From: Cyclostephanos tholiformis
Lineage: Eukaryota; Bacillariophyta; Thalassiosirophyceae; Thalassiosirales; Thalassiosiraceae
Direction of reading: 5' to 3'
Assembly (NCBI GenBank): GCA_036939975.1
Contig: JALLPB010002902.1
Coordinates: 1 to 23,423 of the forward strand
Length of the DNA stretch: 23,423 bases
Positions 1-9,255 of this stretch are shown here, piece by piece. The translations under genes and the position numbers were made by a program. Every line of letters begins with the position of its first letter. Within the stretch, counting starts at the first letter, position 1. The notes below the pieces were generated by a model. That model did not search any database, had not been told where the DNA came from, and worked only from the letters and a program-made list of their open reading frames with translations.

Positions 1-154
1 TAGGTCGACTGGCCCCCGGCTTCAAAAAATGGGTGCAAATAAAAAGTTCTCCCAAAAAATAATATGCTCCACGAAGCAAACAACGAAATAAAGGTAAGTA
101 GGTAGGTAACAACACAACACAAGTGAGCATCGAAGGCCCGAGCCCGACAGCATC
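1..154 (+). other. Upstream region of the zinc finger/coiled-coil gene
   Basis: Presumed promoter and 5' UTR, with a short GTAG/GGTAA repeat near 92-110. Nothing else is recognised. Confidence 0.4.
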
Positions 155-2397
155 ATGCCCATCATAGTTGGCACTCGCACCCGTCCTTCCCCTCCCAAGC
201 GCGGCGTCGGCGTCCGCGATCGTCATTCTTCCGGTACCATTTACGATGCCGATCATCCTCCCACCACCGCACCCGACAGGCAAGGCGTGCGTCGCGGCAT
301 ACGACGACGAGGGGATGACGACGACGACCACCGCGACGGGGGGGTCGGGCATCGACGACGAGAGGACGGCCGTTCCGATCCCGATGAGGAAGACGAAGAC
401 GACGACGACGACGACGACGACGACGGGGAGAATGGCGGGAAGAGGAGGACGAAGAGGATTCGTTACGCAGACGTATTAGGTCGCCGACGGCATCGACGCG
501 AATCGTTCGACCCGTCGGACGAAGACGGGAGGAGGGCGAGGAGGACGAGGAGAAGGAGACGCGAGGCAGATCCAGACGACGACGACGATGACGTCATCGA
601 TGGCCGAGGGGAACGTCAACGGCGATACTCTTCGTCGTGGTCGTCCTCGTCCTCGTCTTCGAAATCTGAATCGGAATGGGACTCGGACCTGAATGACCAT
701 GCATCCGCGAGGGGATCGGAATCGAGGGGGAGGATCACTACGTATTCTGGATACACCGACCGTGGACGTCATCGAAGGTCGACTAGTGGGGACTCCGCTT
801 CGCGGGAGGACGATGAGGAAATTGTCGAGGATGCGGCCGCCCCCAGCGAGATGACGACATCGCACGCGAAGGAGCGGAACGACGAGGATGAAAAGAAATG
901 CGTGGATGCGGTGGAAGAGGACGAGAGGAATGATGGGGGGGAGAAAAAGCGCTCCGTCGATCGAGCGCGGCACATTCCGCTGTTCGCATTCGACGCGGCA
1001 AGGGGGGGGGGGTATGACGATCACGGCAGGCCCAAGAGGAGGCTGAAGTCGACGTCTCGGTTCGATCCGACGTCGTACGACGCCGTGAGGGGGGATGGCG
1101 AGGCCAGTCGTCGGGGTGGGACAGGCGTCGCGTATGGGTCGGGGGGGAAGTGCAAGGTCGGACACGGATTCGCCTGTCCGGGATGTCGCGCAATAAACTC
1201 GTACGACTCATCGAAGTGTGAATCCTGCGGCCTAGAGTGCAGGTACGAGGCGGGTGTGGGCGTGGTAACGATGCGGGACAGGCAGACGATCAACTATGGG
1301 CTCGTCAATACTAATAATGGTAATACGCCGAGGAGAAGGTCTAGCAACAATGGTCGGAGTTCCAACGAGGAAGTTGCGGCAGCAGAGAATGATCACCCAT
1401 CATTGCATGCCGATGCTGAATTCTGCGAAGAGCTAAAGCTGCAATTATTGGCCCTACAATCAAGGTATGACTCCGTCAATACCACTTTGAAAAACATGGA
1501 AGTAGAATTAATGGAAAATGTTTCATCTCTCGAGGCGACCATCAAGCGGAAGAATCAGGATGTAGCCGCCATGATTAAAAAAATTGCATCTTCCAGAGCT
1601 AGAATGTTAGAAGTGAAGAAAGAGGTCGTATCCCTTGTGAACGAACGAGACGAGTTTGCTAAGAAGGCAAAGTCTCGTGGGTTGTGAGTGCATTTCCTTG
1701 TCTATACCAATCGCAGTCAAATTGAATACCCCAAAATTTACAACCTTAATCGTTCGCCGTGTATTCCAGGATAGCGGCGCCGAAGACAGTTCCGAACACC
1801 TCGACTCGAATCCACTCACTCCAAACCAGGATGCAGATATTATTTTCGGAGTGCGATGCCGCGAGAGAGCGTATTACGGATCTGATGTTGGGGACCGAGG
1901 TTTGCGAACGGGATAGAGAGTTTGCAGCGAGGGGCCTCGAGGCGATAGAAACTAGGCTCGTGGAGAAGGCGAAGGAACTCGCGGAGGCAAAATCGAGGAT
2001 CACCTCCATGGCAACCGACGGTGCGGTTTTGGTTGAGCGGGCGTGCCAGTCGCTGCTCTATGCTTCCAGAGTGCGCATCGCGGCCGAGGCTCGGGAGAGG
2101 GATATCGCCAGACTCGAGGCGGAGAGGGACGACGCCATCTCGAGGTCGACTTCTCTGGAGGAAACCGTAAGGAAGTTAAGGAGTCGGATCGAAAGCCTGA
2201 ATCCTCCGCTTAATGGTGCAACTATGGATGTCCGTTCTAGTCCTCATGTCGAAGGAGGACGGAATCTACGACAACCATTGGGTCCGGAGACAACGGATGA
2301 CGAGAGGGAAGGTGCGACATCGACAACGACATCAACGATAACGGCATTAACGACGACGAGTCCCCCACGGACCACTTCCGCCTCACAACGAGTCTAA
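155..2397 (+). CDS. RanBP2-type zinc finger and coiled-coil protein, unknown function (2 exons)
   Basis: Two exons, 155-1683 and 1770-2397, give 718 residues. The first exon alone would stop just after a GTGAGT donor. Joining it to the TTCCAG acceptor keeps phase 2 and fuses two halves of one helical region. Residues 1 to about 270 are low complexity: Arg/Asp/Glu-rich with a nine-Asp run and a Ser-rich stretch. A zinc finger follows with C341-x2-C344-x3-N348-x6-C355-x2-C358, the RanBP2-type spacing (RNA or ubiquitin binding in known families). Residues from about 425 to 630 are heptad-like and rich in Glu, Arg, Lys and Leu, suggesting a long coiled coil. The tail is Thr/Ser-rich. No enzyme domain is visible. 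The charged N-terminus plus finger would fit a nuclear or RNA-associated protein, but that is inference. The ATG at 155 is the first in frame. The gene is convergent with the aconitase gene downstream. Confidence 0.7.
398..424 (+). repeat. (GAC)9 microsatellite in coding sequence
   Basis: Nine perfect GAC triplets encode a poly-Asp run in the zinc finger/coiled-coil gene. Length change in whole triplets would keep the frame. Confidence 0.9.
1684..1769 (+). other. Intron of the zinc finger/coiled-coil gene (86 nt)
   Basis: GTGAGT donor and TTCCAG acceptor, phase 2. Splicing removes the in-frame TGA at 1685 and continues the coiled-coil reading frame. Confidence 0.75.
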
Positions 2398-2482
2398 TTC
2401 CGGAGCTGGACAGTTGACCACAAATCGTTGCGCGACCAGAATGACTAATATAAACAGATCTCGATTCATTCAAATGAACAAG

Positions 2483-2488
2483 AATAAA
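2483..2488 (+). terminator. Candidate polyadenylation signal AATAAA
   Basis: AATAAA lies 86 nt after the stop of the first gene, in an AT-rich stretch. It falls within the 240-nt gap between this gene and the convergent aconitase gene. No other feature is visible in that gap. Confidence 0.4.
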
Positions 2489-2637
2489 TAAATCCAATCG
2501 TGAAAATTCCTAATGTAAGAACATTATTTTTTTGTAGAATCGTATTGATGCACACACTTTAGAAGACGATGATTCTACGCTCGCCGAGATAATTACAATT
2601 TACCAAGAACACAGCCACATATCATCCTTGAAACGCT

Positions 2638-5409
2638 CTACATGAGACTCAACTTCTTGGCAGCCTCTTTCATCTCAGCGCTGATTTCCACTTTATCACT
2701 GGCCTCCACATAATCGGGCAGCTCGTCGAAATTCAAATACCTATAAGTGTCAGCAGCGGTGGCGTCGAGCTTCCCTGCGTACTTCATGTACTCCTCCACG
2801 GTGGGGAGCTTGCCCTCGATTGACGCCACGGCCGCCAGTTCCGCACTGGCGAGGTACACGTTCGCCCCCTGTCCTAGGCGATTGGGAAAATTGCGCGTTG
2901 ACGTCGAGACCACAGTGCACCCCGGATCGACGCGGGCCTGGTTGCCCATGCAGAGCGAGCAGCCTGGCATTTCCATGCGCGCGCCAGCGGTACCGAACGT
3001 GCTGTAGTATCCCTCGGCGGTGAGCTGTGCGGCGTCCATCTTCGTCGGGGGGGCGACCCACAGCTTAGTGGGGAGCTTGGCCGTCGAGCGGCCGGCGAGC
3101 AATTTCCCGGCGGCGCGGAAGTGCCCGATGTTGGTCATGCAAGAGCCGATGAAGACCTCGTCGATCTTCGCACCCGCCACCTCGGACAGAAGCGCGCTGG
3201 CGTCGGGATCATTGGGTAGGGCGAGGATGGGCTCCTTTATCTCATCCATGTTGATCTCAATGATCTCCGTATACTCCGCGTCCGCATCGGCCTCCATCAG
3301 GTGCGGATTTGCGAGCCACTCCTCCATGCGCGCAATGCGACGCTCGATGGTCCGAGCGTCGCCGTACCCCTCGGAAATCATCCACTTAAGCATGACGACG
3401 TTCGAATTCAGGTACTCTATCACCGGCTCCTTGTTCAGCTTGATGGTGCATCCCGCGGCGCTGCGCTCTGCACTGGCATCGCTAAGCTCGAATGCCTGCT
3501 CGCACTTGAGATCGGGAAGACCCTCGATTTCCAGGATCCGTCCCGAGAAGATGTTCTTCTTCCCCTTCTTCTCGACGGTGAGCAATCCGTTCTTGATGGC
3601 AGTGTAGGGGATCGCCTGGACGAGATCGCGAAGGGTGATGCCGGGCTGCATCGATCCCGTGAATCTAACGAGGACCGACTCGGGCATGTCGAGGGGGAAG
3701 ATACCGGTGGCGGCCGCGAACGCCACCAGTCCGGATCCGGCGGGGAACGATATGCCGAGGGGGAATCGAGTGTGAGAATCGCCTCCGGTACCCACCGTGT
3801 CCGGCACGAGCATGCGGTTCAACCACGAGTGGATGATCCCGTCCCCGGGCCTAAGCGAGACTCCGCCGCGCGTCATGATGAAGTCCGGTAGCGTGTGGTG
3901 GGTGACGACGTCCACCGGTTTGGGATAGGCGGCAGTGTGGCAGAACGACTGCATGACAAGGTCGGCGCTGAACCCGAGACACGCCAACCCACGCAATTCG
4001 TCCCTCGTCATGGGACCGGTAGTGTCCTGACTCCCCACGGTGGTCATGGCCGGCTCGCAGTACTTTCCCGGGGGGATGCCGGTCACGCCGCACGCCTTCC
4101 CGACCATCTTCTGCGCGAGGGTGTACCCCTTGGGCTGATCGGTCGGGTCCACTGGCATGGTGAATATGTCGCTCACGCTCGGATCGCGTCCGAGGGCGGC
4201 GCGGGCCTTGGAGGTGAGACCACGGCCGATGATGAGGGGGATGCGACCGCCGGCGCGCACCTCGTCGAGCAGCACCGGCGTCTTGAGGTCGAATTTGCCG
4301 ATGACCTCGTCGCACATGGGATCGACGACCTCCCCGAGCTTCGGGAAGATGTCGATGACGTCGCCCATGTTGAGCCCACTGACGTCCATCTCGATGGGTA
4401 GAGCGCCGGAATCCTCCATGGTGTTAAAGAAGATGGGGGCGATCTTACCCCCGATGCACACCCCACCCGATTTGATGTTGGGGACGTAGGGTATGTCCTC
4501 TCCCATGAACCAAAGGACGCTGTTGGTTGCCGACTTGCGCGACGAGCCGGTACCGACGACATCCCCCACATAAGCTAAGGGGTGTCCCTTTTTCAGCAAT
4601 TCGTCGATCTGACCCAAAGGTCCCACCTCCCCCTCGACCTCCGGCTCGATACCCTCGCGCGAGTTCTTGAGCATGGCAAGCGCGTGCAGCGGGATGTCCG
4701 GACGACTCCAAGCGTCCTGGGCGGGGGATAGGTCGTCCGTGTTGGTCTCGCCCGTGACCTTGAAGACCGTGACGGTGATCTTATCGGGGATGTCCGGCCT
4801 GCTCGTGTACCACTCGGCGTCGGCCCACGATTCGAGTACGGACCCGGCGGCCGCCTTGGCCTCGGGAGTGGACGATTCCGACTTGTACAATTCCACGACG
4901 TCATGGAAAGCGTCGAATACGAGGAGAGTGTGCTTTAGCTGAGCCGTCGCGGCATCCCGAAGCTCGGCGTTAGGGCTCGACAGGAGCGTCACGAGCGTCC
5001 CGACGTTATACCCCCCCTGCATCGTCCCCAGTAGTTCCACGGCGCGGACGGGGGATATGAGGGTGGGGGGAATCTCACCGAGCGCCACCGCGCTCAGGTA
5101 ACCCGCCTTGACGTATGCCGCCTCGTCGACGCCCGGTGGGACGCGCGTGGATAGCAGTTCTACGAGTCGATCGGCATTCGAGTCGCCGGGGGACGCGGCC
5201 TTTATCTCGCTTATGAGGGCGGACGTCTGGGCGGGATCAAGGGCCTTGGGGGATATCCCCCCGAGCTTGCCGTTGGCCATAGCCGCACGCTCGGCGACGT
5301 GAGCGTCATACGAGGCGAGGAATGCGGAGTCGAGGGAGGTGAGGCTGGAGTGGAAGGCGGCGGCGATGGCGCGAGAATCGAATTTGAGCCCGTGGCCTAT
5401 CCATTTGGA

Positions 5410-5441
<32 letters not shown>

Positions 5442-5541
5442 AGTCGAATGGTGCCTTTCCGCTTAGGTTGGACAGGGGGCGGGCCTTTCCGCCGAGGATG
5501 AAGGCGCAGCGTCCACCGGACGCGATTCTCTTCAGCATCAT
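2638..5541 (-). CDS. ACO: Aconitate hydratase B, mitochondrial (bacterial AcnB type)
   Basis: Single-exon 967-residue protein. It should interconvert citrate and isocitrate through cis-aconitate in the TCA cycle, using a [4Fe-4S] cluster. It aligns almost end to end with bacterial AcnB (about 865 residues). Visible blocks are the AcnB N-terminal helical domain (from about residue 78), the swivel region with [13 protein letters not shown] and [17 protein letters not shown], and the catalytic part with [12 protein letters not shown] and [20 protein letters not shown]. Cluster ligands are C801 (in [11 protein letters not shown]) and C861/C864 (in GCSLCMGN), spaced as in the bacterial enzyme. About 73 extra N-terminal residues precede the bacterial start. 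They are rich in Ala, Ser, Arg and Lys and poor in acid, as expected of a mitochondrial transit peptide. The start is one of two adjacent ATGs. No introns are needed. AcnB type, rather than the usual eukaryotic AcnA-like mitochondrial aconitase, is a lineage clue. Confidence 0.96.
5411..5437 (-). repeat. Hexanucleotide microsatellite in the aconitase presequence
   Basis: Repeated GCCGAC units on the + strand encode alternating Ser-Ala in the predicted mitochondrial transit peptide of the aconitase. The repeat is in frame. Confidence 0.8.
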
Positions 5542-5917
5542 ACTAACTTCTGCCCTTGTGGTTTTAATTAAATTCTATTTCCAGGGGTGGGTGCACTTTT
5601 CGAATAGTAATTGTGGATATGCATGTTTTTTGTTGCCGTACTTTTGAGGATCTTTTTTGTGCAAGAAAAGAGCATCACAGACATCTGTGTGCCAAGGAAA
5701 GCCAGATGCCGGAATCGGCAAAATATTTTTATCGAATATCGTACATGTGGATACATACTGGGTACATATTGTACGGACTAGAGCCAGACCGTAGCTCTGT
5801 CACATTTTTCAGTCACGTAGAGTACGAGTTTAAGGGCTTATTATTCGCAAGCCAACAATTACGATAAAATAGTCCAGACCATCTGTATGTACAAATGCAG
5901 TCCTAACTCTTTAAGTC
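5542..5917. other. Non-coding gap upstream of aconitase
   Basis: AT-rich sequence between the aconitase start and the tentative left end of the DD35D element. It presumably holds the aconitase promoter and 5' UTR. I see no convincing ORF, RNA gene or long repeat. Several short TACAT-containing words cluster near 5740-5780, without a clear pattern. Confidence 0.5.
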
Positions 5918-5935
5918 TACATTAGACCAGCCCAT
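5918..5935 (+). repeat. Tentative left terminal inverted repeat with TA duplication
   Basis: TA followed by CATTAGACCAGCCCAT. It matches the inverted right end at ATTAGAC, GCC and AT, with one gap and one substitution. Confidence 0.4.
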
Positions 5936-8786
5936 TAGAGTGCACAGTCGTATCAGGCAGGCAATTGCGGTCATTTTGATATATGGCAACCCCTATGTGA
6001 AATTTGGCGCATCATTGTGTGATGGGCTATTTTTTACAGCAGTTACTGTAGAGAACTCACAAAATTCTTCCTGACTCTATCGTAAACCACAGCATATCTC
6101 CTCAACGGCATCAATTCGACGCGAACTATTGGGCAGACTAAGCAATAACATGCCAAAGATTGTCGCGCGATCCGATTCGCGCGTCCTAGCTGCAGTTGGG
6201 TACCTCAGGAAGTACCCGAACATGCCCATTCCAGATGCCATGAAACTGGCCAATTTTACACCAGAGGAGATTGCCGATAAGGCAAAGTACCAGTGGGTTT
6301 ATCGTCGAGTTGGGAAGAAAGCCTCTCATGGAGATGCATTTCTCACACCTCCTAGTGCTCCTGCAACGTTAGTTGATCTTTCATCCGGTGTCGACACAAA
6401 TGTGTCTTCTCTGACACCGGATGAAAGCCCACCAAACAAAATCGAACTTTCTTTGGCCATGTCCCTCCCACCAACAGTAAAGAGAACTCGCTGGCCAGCA
6501 GAGGCCACCCAAGCCCGTCGAACTGAAAGGGTGGTTAAGAGACGCCACATGCACCAGGCATTTAAGCATGGAACCATCTTGTATGCAAGAGAGGTGGCAA
6601 AAAAGAAAGAGGGGAAAGATGGAATGTCAGCGAGGGCTGTGTGTGCATTAGTAAAAAATGCAACTGGCGTCAATCTTTGCCCCCGTACCTTACAGAAGAA
6701 AGTAAAGGCGGGTGCCATCGGTGTCTCACCACTAAGACGTGGACCAAAGGGGAACATTCCGGAGATTCATTTCAAGAATCTGTGTGTTGCCTTTGCAAGT
6801 TACATTCGTATAACCCAATTGAATGGGTTGACGCGAATGCTTGGCCCAAAGAAGGTTGGCCCACTTGTGCACAAAGTTGTGTATGGCATGGGCGAGCAGG
6901 AAAGCAGCACCAGCAAGTCGATCGGCTTGAGTACTAAGCCGAGCTACTCAGAGCTCCTGACTCGTGTCCTTGAGGCAACGGCAATCAATCTTGGAAAGAC
7001 AAAAGTGAGCCATTCGGAGGACCGCAGAATCCGCTGGACGAAGCACCACAACATCAAGATGTGGTTTGATAATTGGGAACATGACCTCGTTGAACTGGGG
7101 ACGGCGGTTCGTGATGAAATCAGCGGAAAGGTGGTGATTCCCGAGGAGCAGCTGTCGAACATTGGCAACTTTGACGAGACCTGCCTCTCGTTAGATGGCA
7201 GCAACAATACCCGTGGTGGCCGGCCAGAGTGCATCATCTACGATCCCCGATACCCTTTGGTCGGGAAAGCAACGTCAAAAAGTGCTCTAACGACGACAAT
7301 GATATCTGGGAGTACAGCAGCTGGCGAGGCGTTCCCCCCCCACATCCAGTTTCAGACACGTGCACAGTCAACGGACACAATGCGACTTGATTATGATGTC
7401 GCTGAGCATGTGCCACAAGTTCTTGGAACGTTTGGGAACACTGTCATGAAGGGGTGGCCTGTCTCATTTGGAATGAATGAGAAAGGAGGAATGGACGATG
7501 ACGAGTTCGAAAAGTACATGATGAATTCCATCGTACCACTCTTTCCCCATGCAAAAGACAAGCCAGGGAAGCGTGTCATCATCAAGGTGGACAGTGGCCC
7601 AGGAAGAATGAACCTCCGGATGAATGCAAGGTTGAAGATGCTGGGGTTTGTGATGTACCCTTGCGTTCCCAACACGACTCATGTGACGCAAGAGACCGAT
7701 CAATGCTATGGGCCCTTTAAGACTCAGTTCTTGACAAACCTAGAACAAATTGTTGAAGCTAGGCTGGATCAGAAGAAGAGCCTTTCCCTCCAACCTAAGC
7801 TTGTTGGCTTGCCTTTGTTTGGCGGTGTTGACCAGGAGACCAACTTTGAGGTAGAAAAAGGTGCATTCCAGAAGGGATTCTCACGCAAGAGATGTCTCGC
7901 TTCTTGGGCAAAGGTGGGCGCAGCTACAAAGGATGGCATCACGCGAGCATGCCTCAATGATCCTCAGGTGCTGAAGTCATTGGGCGACGATGAGGAAACT
8001 GACGAGGACCGCCGAGCAGTTCAAACAGCAAACGATATGGCTGTCACAGCTCTCGCTCGTGCTGGGTATGATAGTCAGTGGCTACAGGCCACGTTGAAGG
8101 CAGAAGAGGAGGAAGATGTACCCATCACAGAGCCCTACTCTCTGGAACGCCAGCAAGTGCTGGCCAATGCAAAATCACACGGTGGTCGGTTCAAAATGTC
8201 AAACGGGGGGACACATGTCACACATGATGACATCTTCATTTCCATTGAGTTGAAGGCCAGGAGTGCTGAAAAAACAGCGTTGGAGAAGGAGAAAAAGGCC
8301 CGTCTCCGCCAACAGGAATTCGAGGAGAAGGCACTTGCTATCCTTGGGCAAGAAGGAAGGACTGCCGAATCGTACTATGTACACGAGTTGAATGTGTTGT
8401 TGGGATGGCACCAGGTGGATCCTCCTCAGGGCGTCAATTGGAAAAAGGAGGATAAGTTGGCCGCGTGGGGGCGAATTGTGGCGTCGGGAAAGGCACCACC
8501 GTTTTTTGCGCGGTGGACTGCAGAGGACGAAGAGAGATTACTTAGCCTATCGGCGGATAGGATTCATCTCGGGGACACAGCGTATGGGCGCGAGCTTGCT
8601 CTGAAGCAGAGAGAATTGGAGGCAGCAGCGGAGAAAATGAGTCGGGAGAAGAGGGACGAACTAAGGCGAAAGTTAGATGAGATAGATGCTGTGGAAGCGT
8701 TGGCATCTATTTCTGACGGTGGGTCAAGTGAAGAAAGCTAAGGGGCAGGGTTATACTATATGTCTTGATTGATTGGCAGTCTAATA
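5920..8786 (+). mobile_element. DD35D (pogo/Tc1-mariner-like) DNA transposon, apparently intact
   Basis: The transposase ORF (6150-8741) is bracketed by a short imperfect inverted repeat. The left end reads CATTAGACCAGCCCAT from 5920. The right end, read inward on the opposite strand, reads TATTAGACTGCCAAT from 8786. Both are flanked by TA (5918-5919 and 8787-8788), the target dinucleotide of the Tc1/mariner/pogo superfamily. The right end falls 45 bp after the stop codon. The ORF is unbroken, so the insertion may be young. The ends are an inference from a short match and could be wrong; the transposase call is much firmer. Confidence 0.45.
6150..8741 (+). CDS. DD35D transposase, pogo/Tc1-like DDE superfamily
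   Basis: Intronless ORF of 863 residues from the ATG at 6150. The frame opens slightly earlier at a TTG, which a eukaryote would not use. The catalytic core shows D342 (in GNFDET), D481 (in IIKVDSGPG) and D517 (in THVTQETDQCYGPFK). The last two are separated by 35 residues. The TxH..Q..D....FK block around the third Asp is the hallmark of pogo/DDE_1 transposases. The N-terminus (about 1-60) and residues 150-220 look like helix-turn-helix DNA-binding segments, the latter followed by a basic stretch. The C-terminal 200 residues are charged and helical (coiled coil) and end in an acidic/Ser tail. At 863 residues it is longer than classic pogo transposases (about 500). The core is complete, so it may be active. 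It inserts DNA at TA by family analogy. Domestication is the alternative reading. Confidence 0.8.
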   Translation: MPKIVARSDSRVLAAVGYLRKYPNMPIPDAMKLANFTPEEIADKAKYQWVYRRVGKKASHGDAFLTPPSAPATLVDLSSGVDTNVSSLTPDESPPNKIELSLAMSLPPTVKRTRWPAEATQARRTERVVKRRHMHQAFKHGTILYAREVAKKKEGKDGMSARAVCALVKNATGVNLCPRTLQKKVKAGAIGVSPLRRGPKGNIPEIHFKNLCVAFASYIRITQLNGLTRMLGPKKVGPLVHKVVYGMGEQESSTSKSIGLSTKPSYSELLTRVLEATAINLGKTKVSHSEDRRIRWTKHHNIKMWFDNWEHDLVELGTAVRDEISGKVVIPEEQLSNIGNFDETCLSLDGSNNTRGGRPECIIYDPRYPLVGKATSKSALTTTMISGSTAAGEAFPPHIQFQTRAQSTDTMRLDYDVAEHVPQVLGTFGNTVMKGWPVSFGMNEKGGMDDDEFEKYMMNSIVPLFPHAKDKPGKRVIIKVDSGPGRMNLRMNARLKMLGFVMYPCVPNTTHVTQETDQCYGPFKTQFLTNLEQIVEARLDQKKSLSLQPKLVGLPLFGGVDQETNFEVEKGAFQKGFSRKRCLASWAKVGAATKDGITRACLNDPQVLKSLGDDEETDEDRRAVQTANDMAVTALARAGYDSQWLQATLKAEEEEDVPITEPYSLERQQVLANAKSHGGRFKMSNGGTHVTHDDIFISIELKARSAEKTALEKEKKARLRQQEFEEKALAILGQEGRTAESYYVHELNVLLGWHQVDPPQGVNWKKEDKLAAWGRIVASGKAPPFFARWTAEDEERLLSLSADRIHLGDTAYGRELALKQRELEAAAEKMSREKRDELRRKLDEIDAVEALASISDGGSSEES

Positions 8787-8788
8787 TA
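8772..8788 (-). repeat. Tentative right terminal inverted repeat with TA duplication
   Basis: Read on the minus strand from 8788 inward: TA, then TATTAGACTGCCAAT. It is the partner of the left repeat at 5918. Confidence 0.4.
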
Positions 8789-9255
8789 ATAAATTAAAAA
8801 AGTTACGAAAAAAAGCACTGTGGAAAGTATACTAGTACGCAGGCTGTGGGGTGCGGGCGCCCAAACCAAACGCAGGGTTCATCGCCCCCGATGTGGGGGT
8901 GATGTCTATGCACCTAGTCTGGGCGTTGCTGGGCCACAGACGGTGGTATGTGCCAAAGCCGCTCGACACCATGGTCACAGCGGAAAAATGAAAATAATTT
9001 CTTCGCAAAAGGGGTTTTGGACCCTGGTTCGTTTGCACGACGGATATCGTAGAATATAAAGTTACGCGAATAAATACACCTTAAAACTCGAAGTCTCCCC
9101 CCCCAAAATCATCTACGACCACTCTAAACTCGTACCCTCTCGACCGGGCCAAACAACAAACAGTCCTCAAAGTCGAGCCATCTTGTCCCTGAAAGTTGGA
9201 TCAACAATCCCCAGGGAAGCAGCAGACTAATTAACCAGCACATCTCGCAAAAACG
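8789..9255. other. Intergenic region upstream of SIN3
   Basis: No ORF of note. It holds a TATA-like ATATAAAG at about 9053-9060, roughly 200 bp before the SIN3 ATG, and a GC-rich segment (8840-8980) with short palindromes including GGGCGCCC. It is probably the SIN3 promoter and 5' UTR. No tRNA or snRNA pattern was recognised. Confidence 0.5.
8880..8904. repeat. GC-rich hairpin upstream of SIN3
   Basis: CATCGCCCCC, a 5-nt loop, then GGGGGTGATG. The arms are complementary apart from one G:T pair. The hairpin could act in DNA or in RNA if transcribed. Confidence 0.45.

Noticed and set aside
476..1165. Long minus-strand Arg/Pro-rich ORF opposite the zinc finger gene
   Set aside because: Composition is typical of a shadow of GC-rich, Asp/Arg-rich coding sequence. 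The plus frame has the zinc finger and clean splice sites.
3020..3607. Plus-strand ORFs opposite the aconitase gene
   Set aside because: Shadow frames of a strongly conserved minus-strand enzyme.
6129..6149. Extended start for the DD35D transposase
   Set aside because: The frame opens at a TTG. The first ATG is at 6150 and the N-terminus is complete from there.
8850..8960. Possible tRNA or snRNA gene
   Set aside because: A T-arm-like word is present but no cloverleaf or snRNA motif could be completed.
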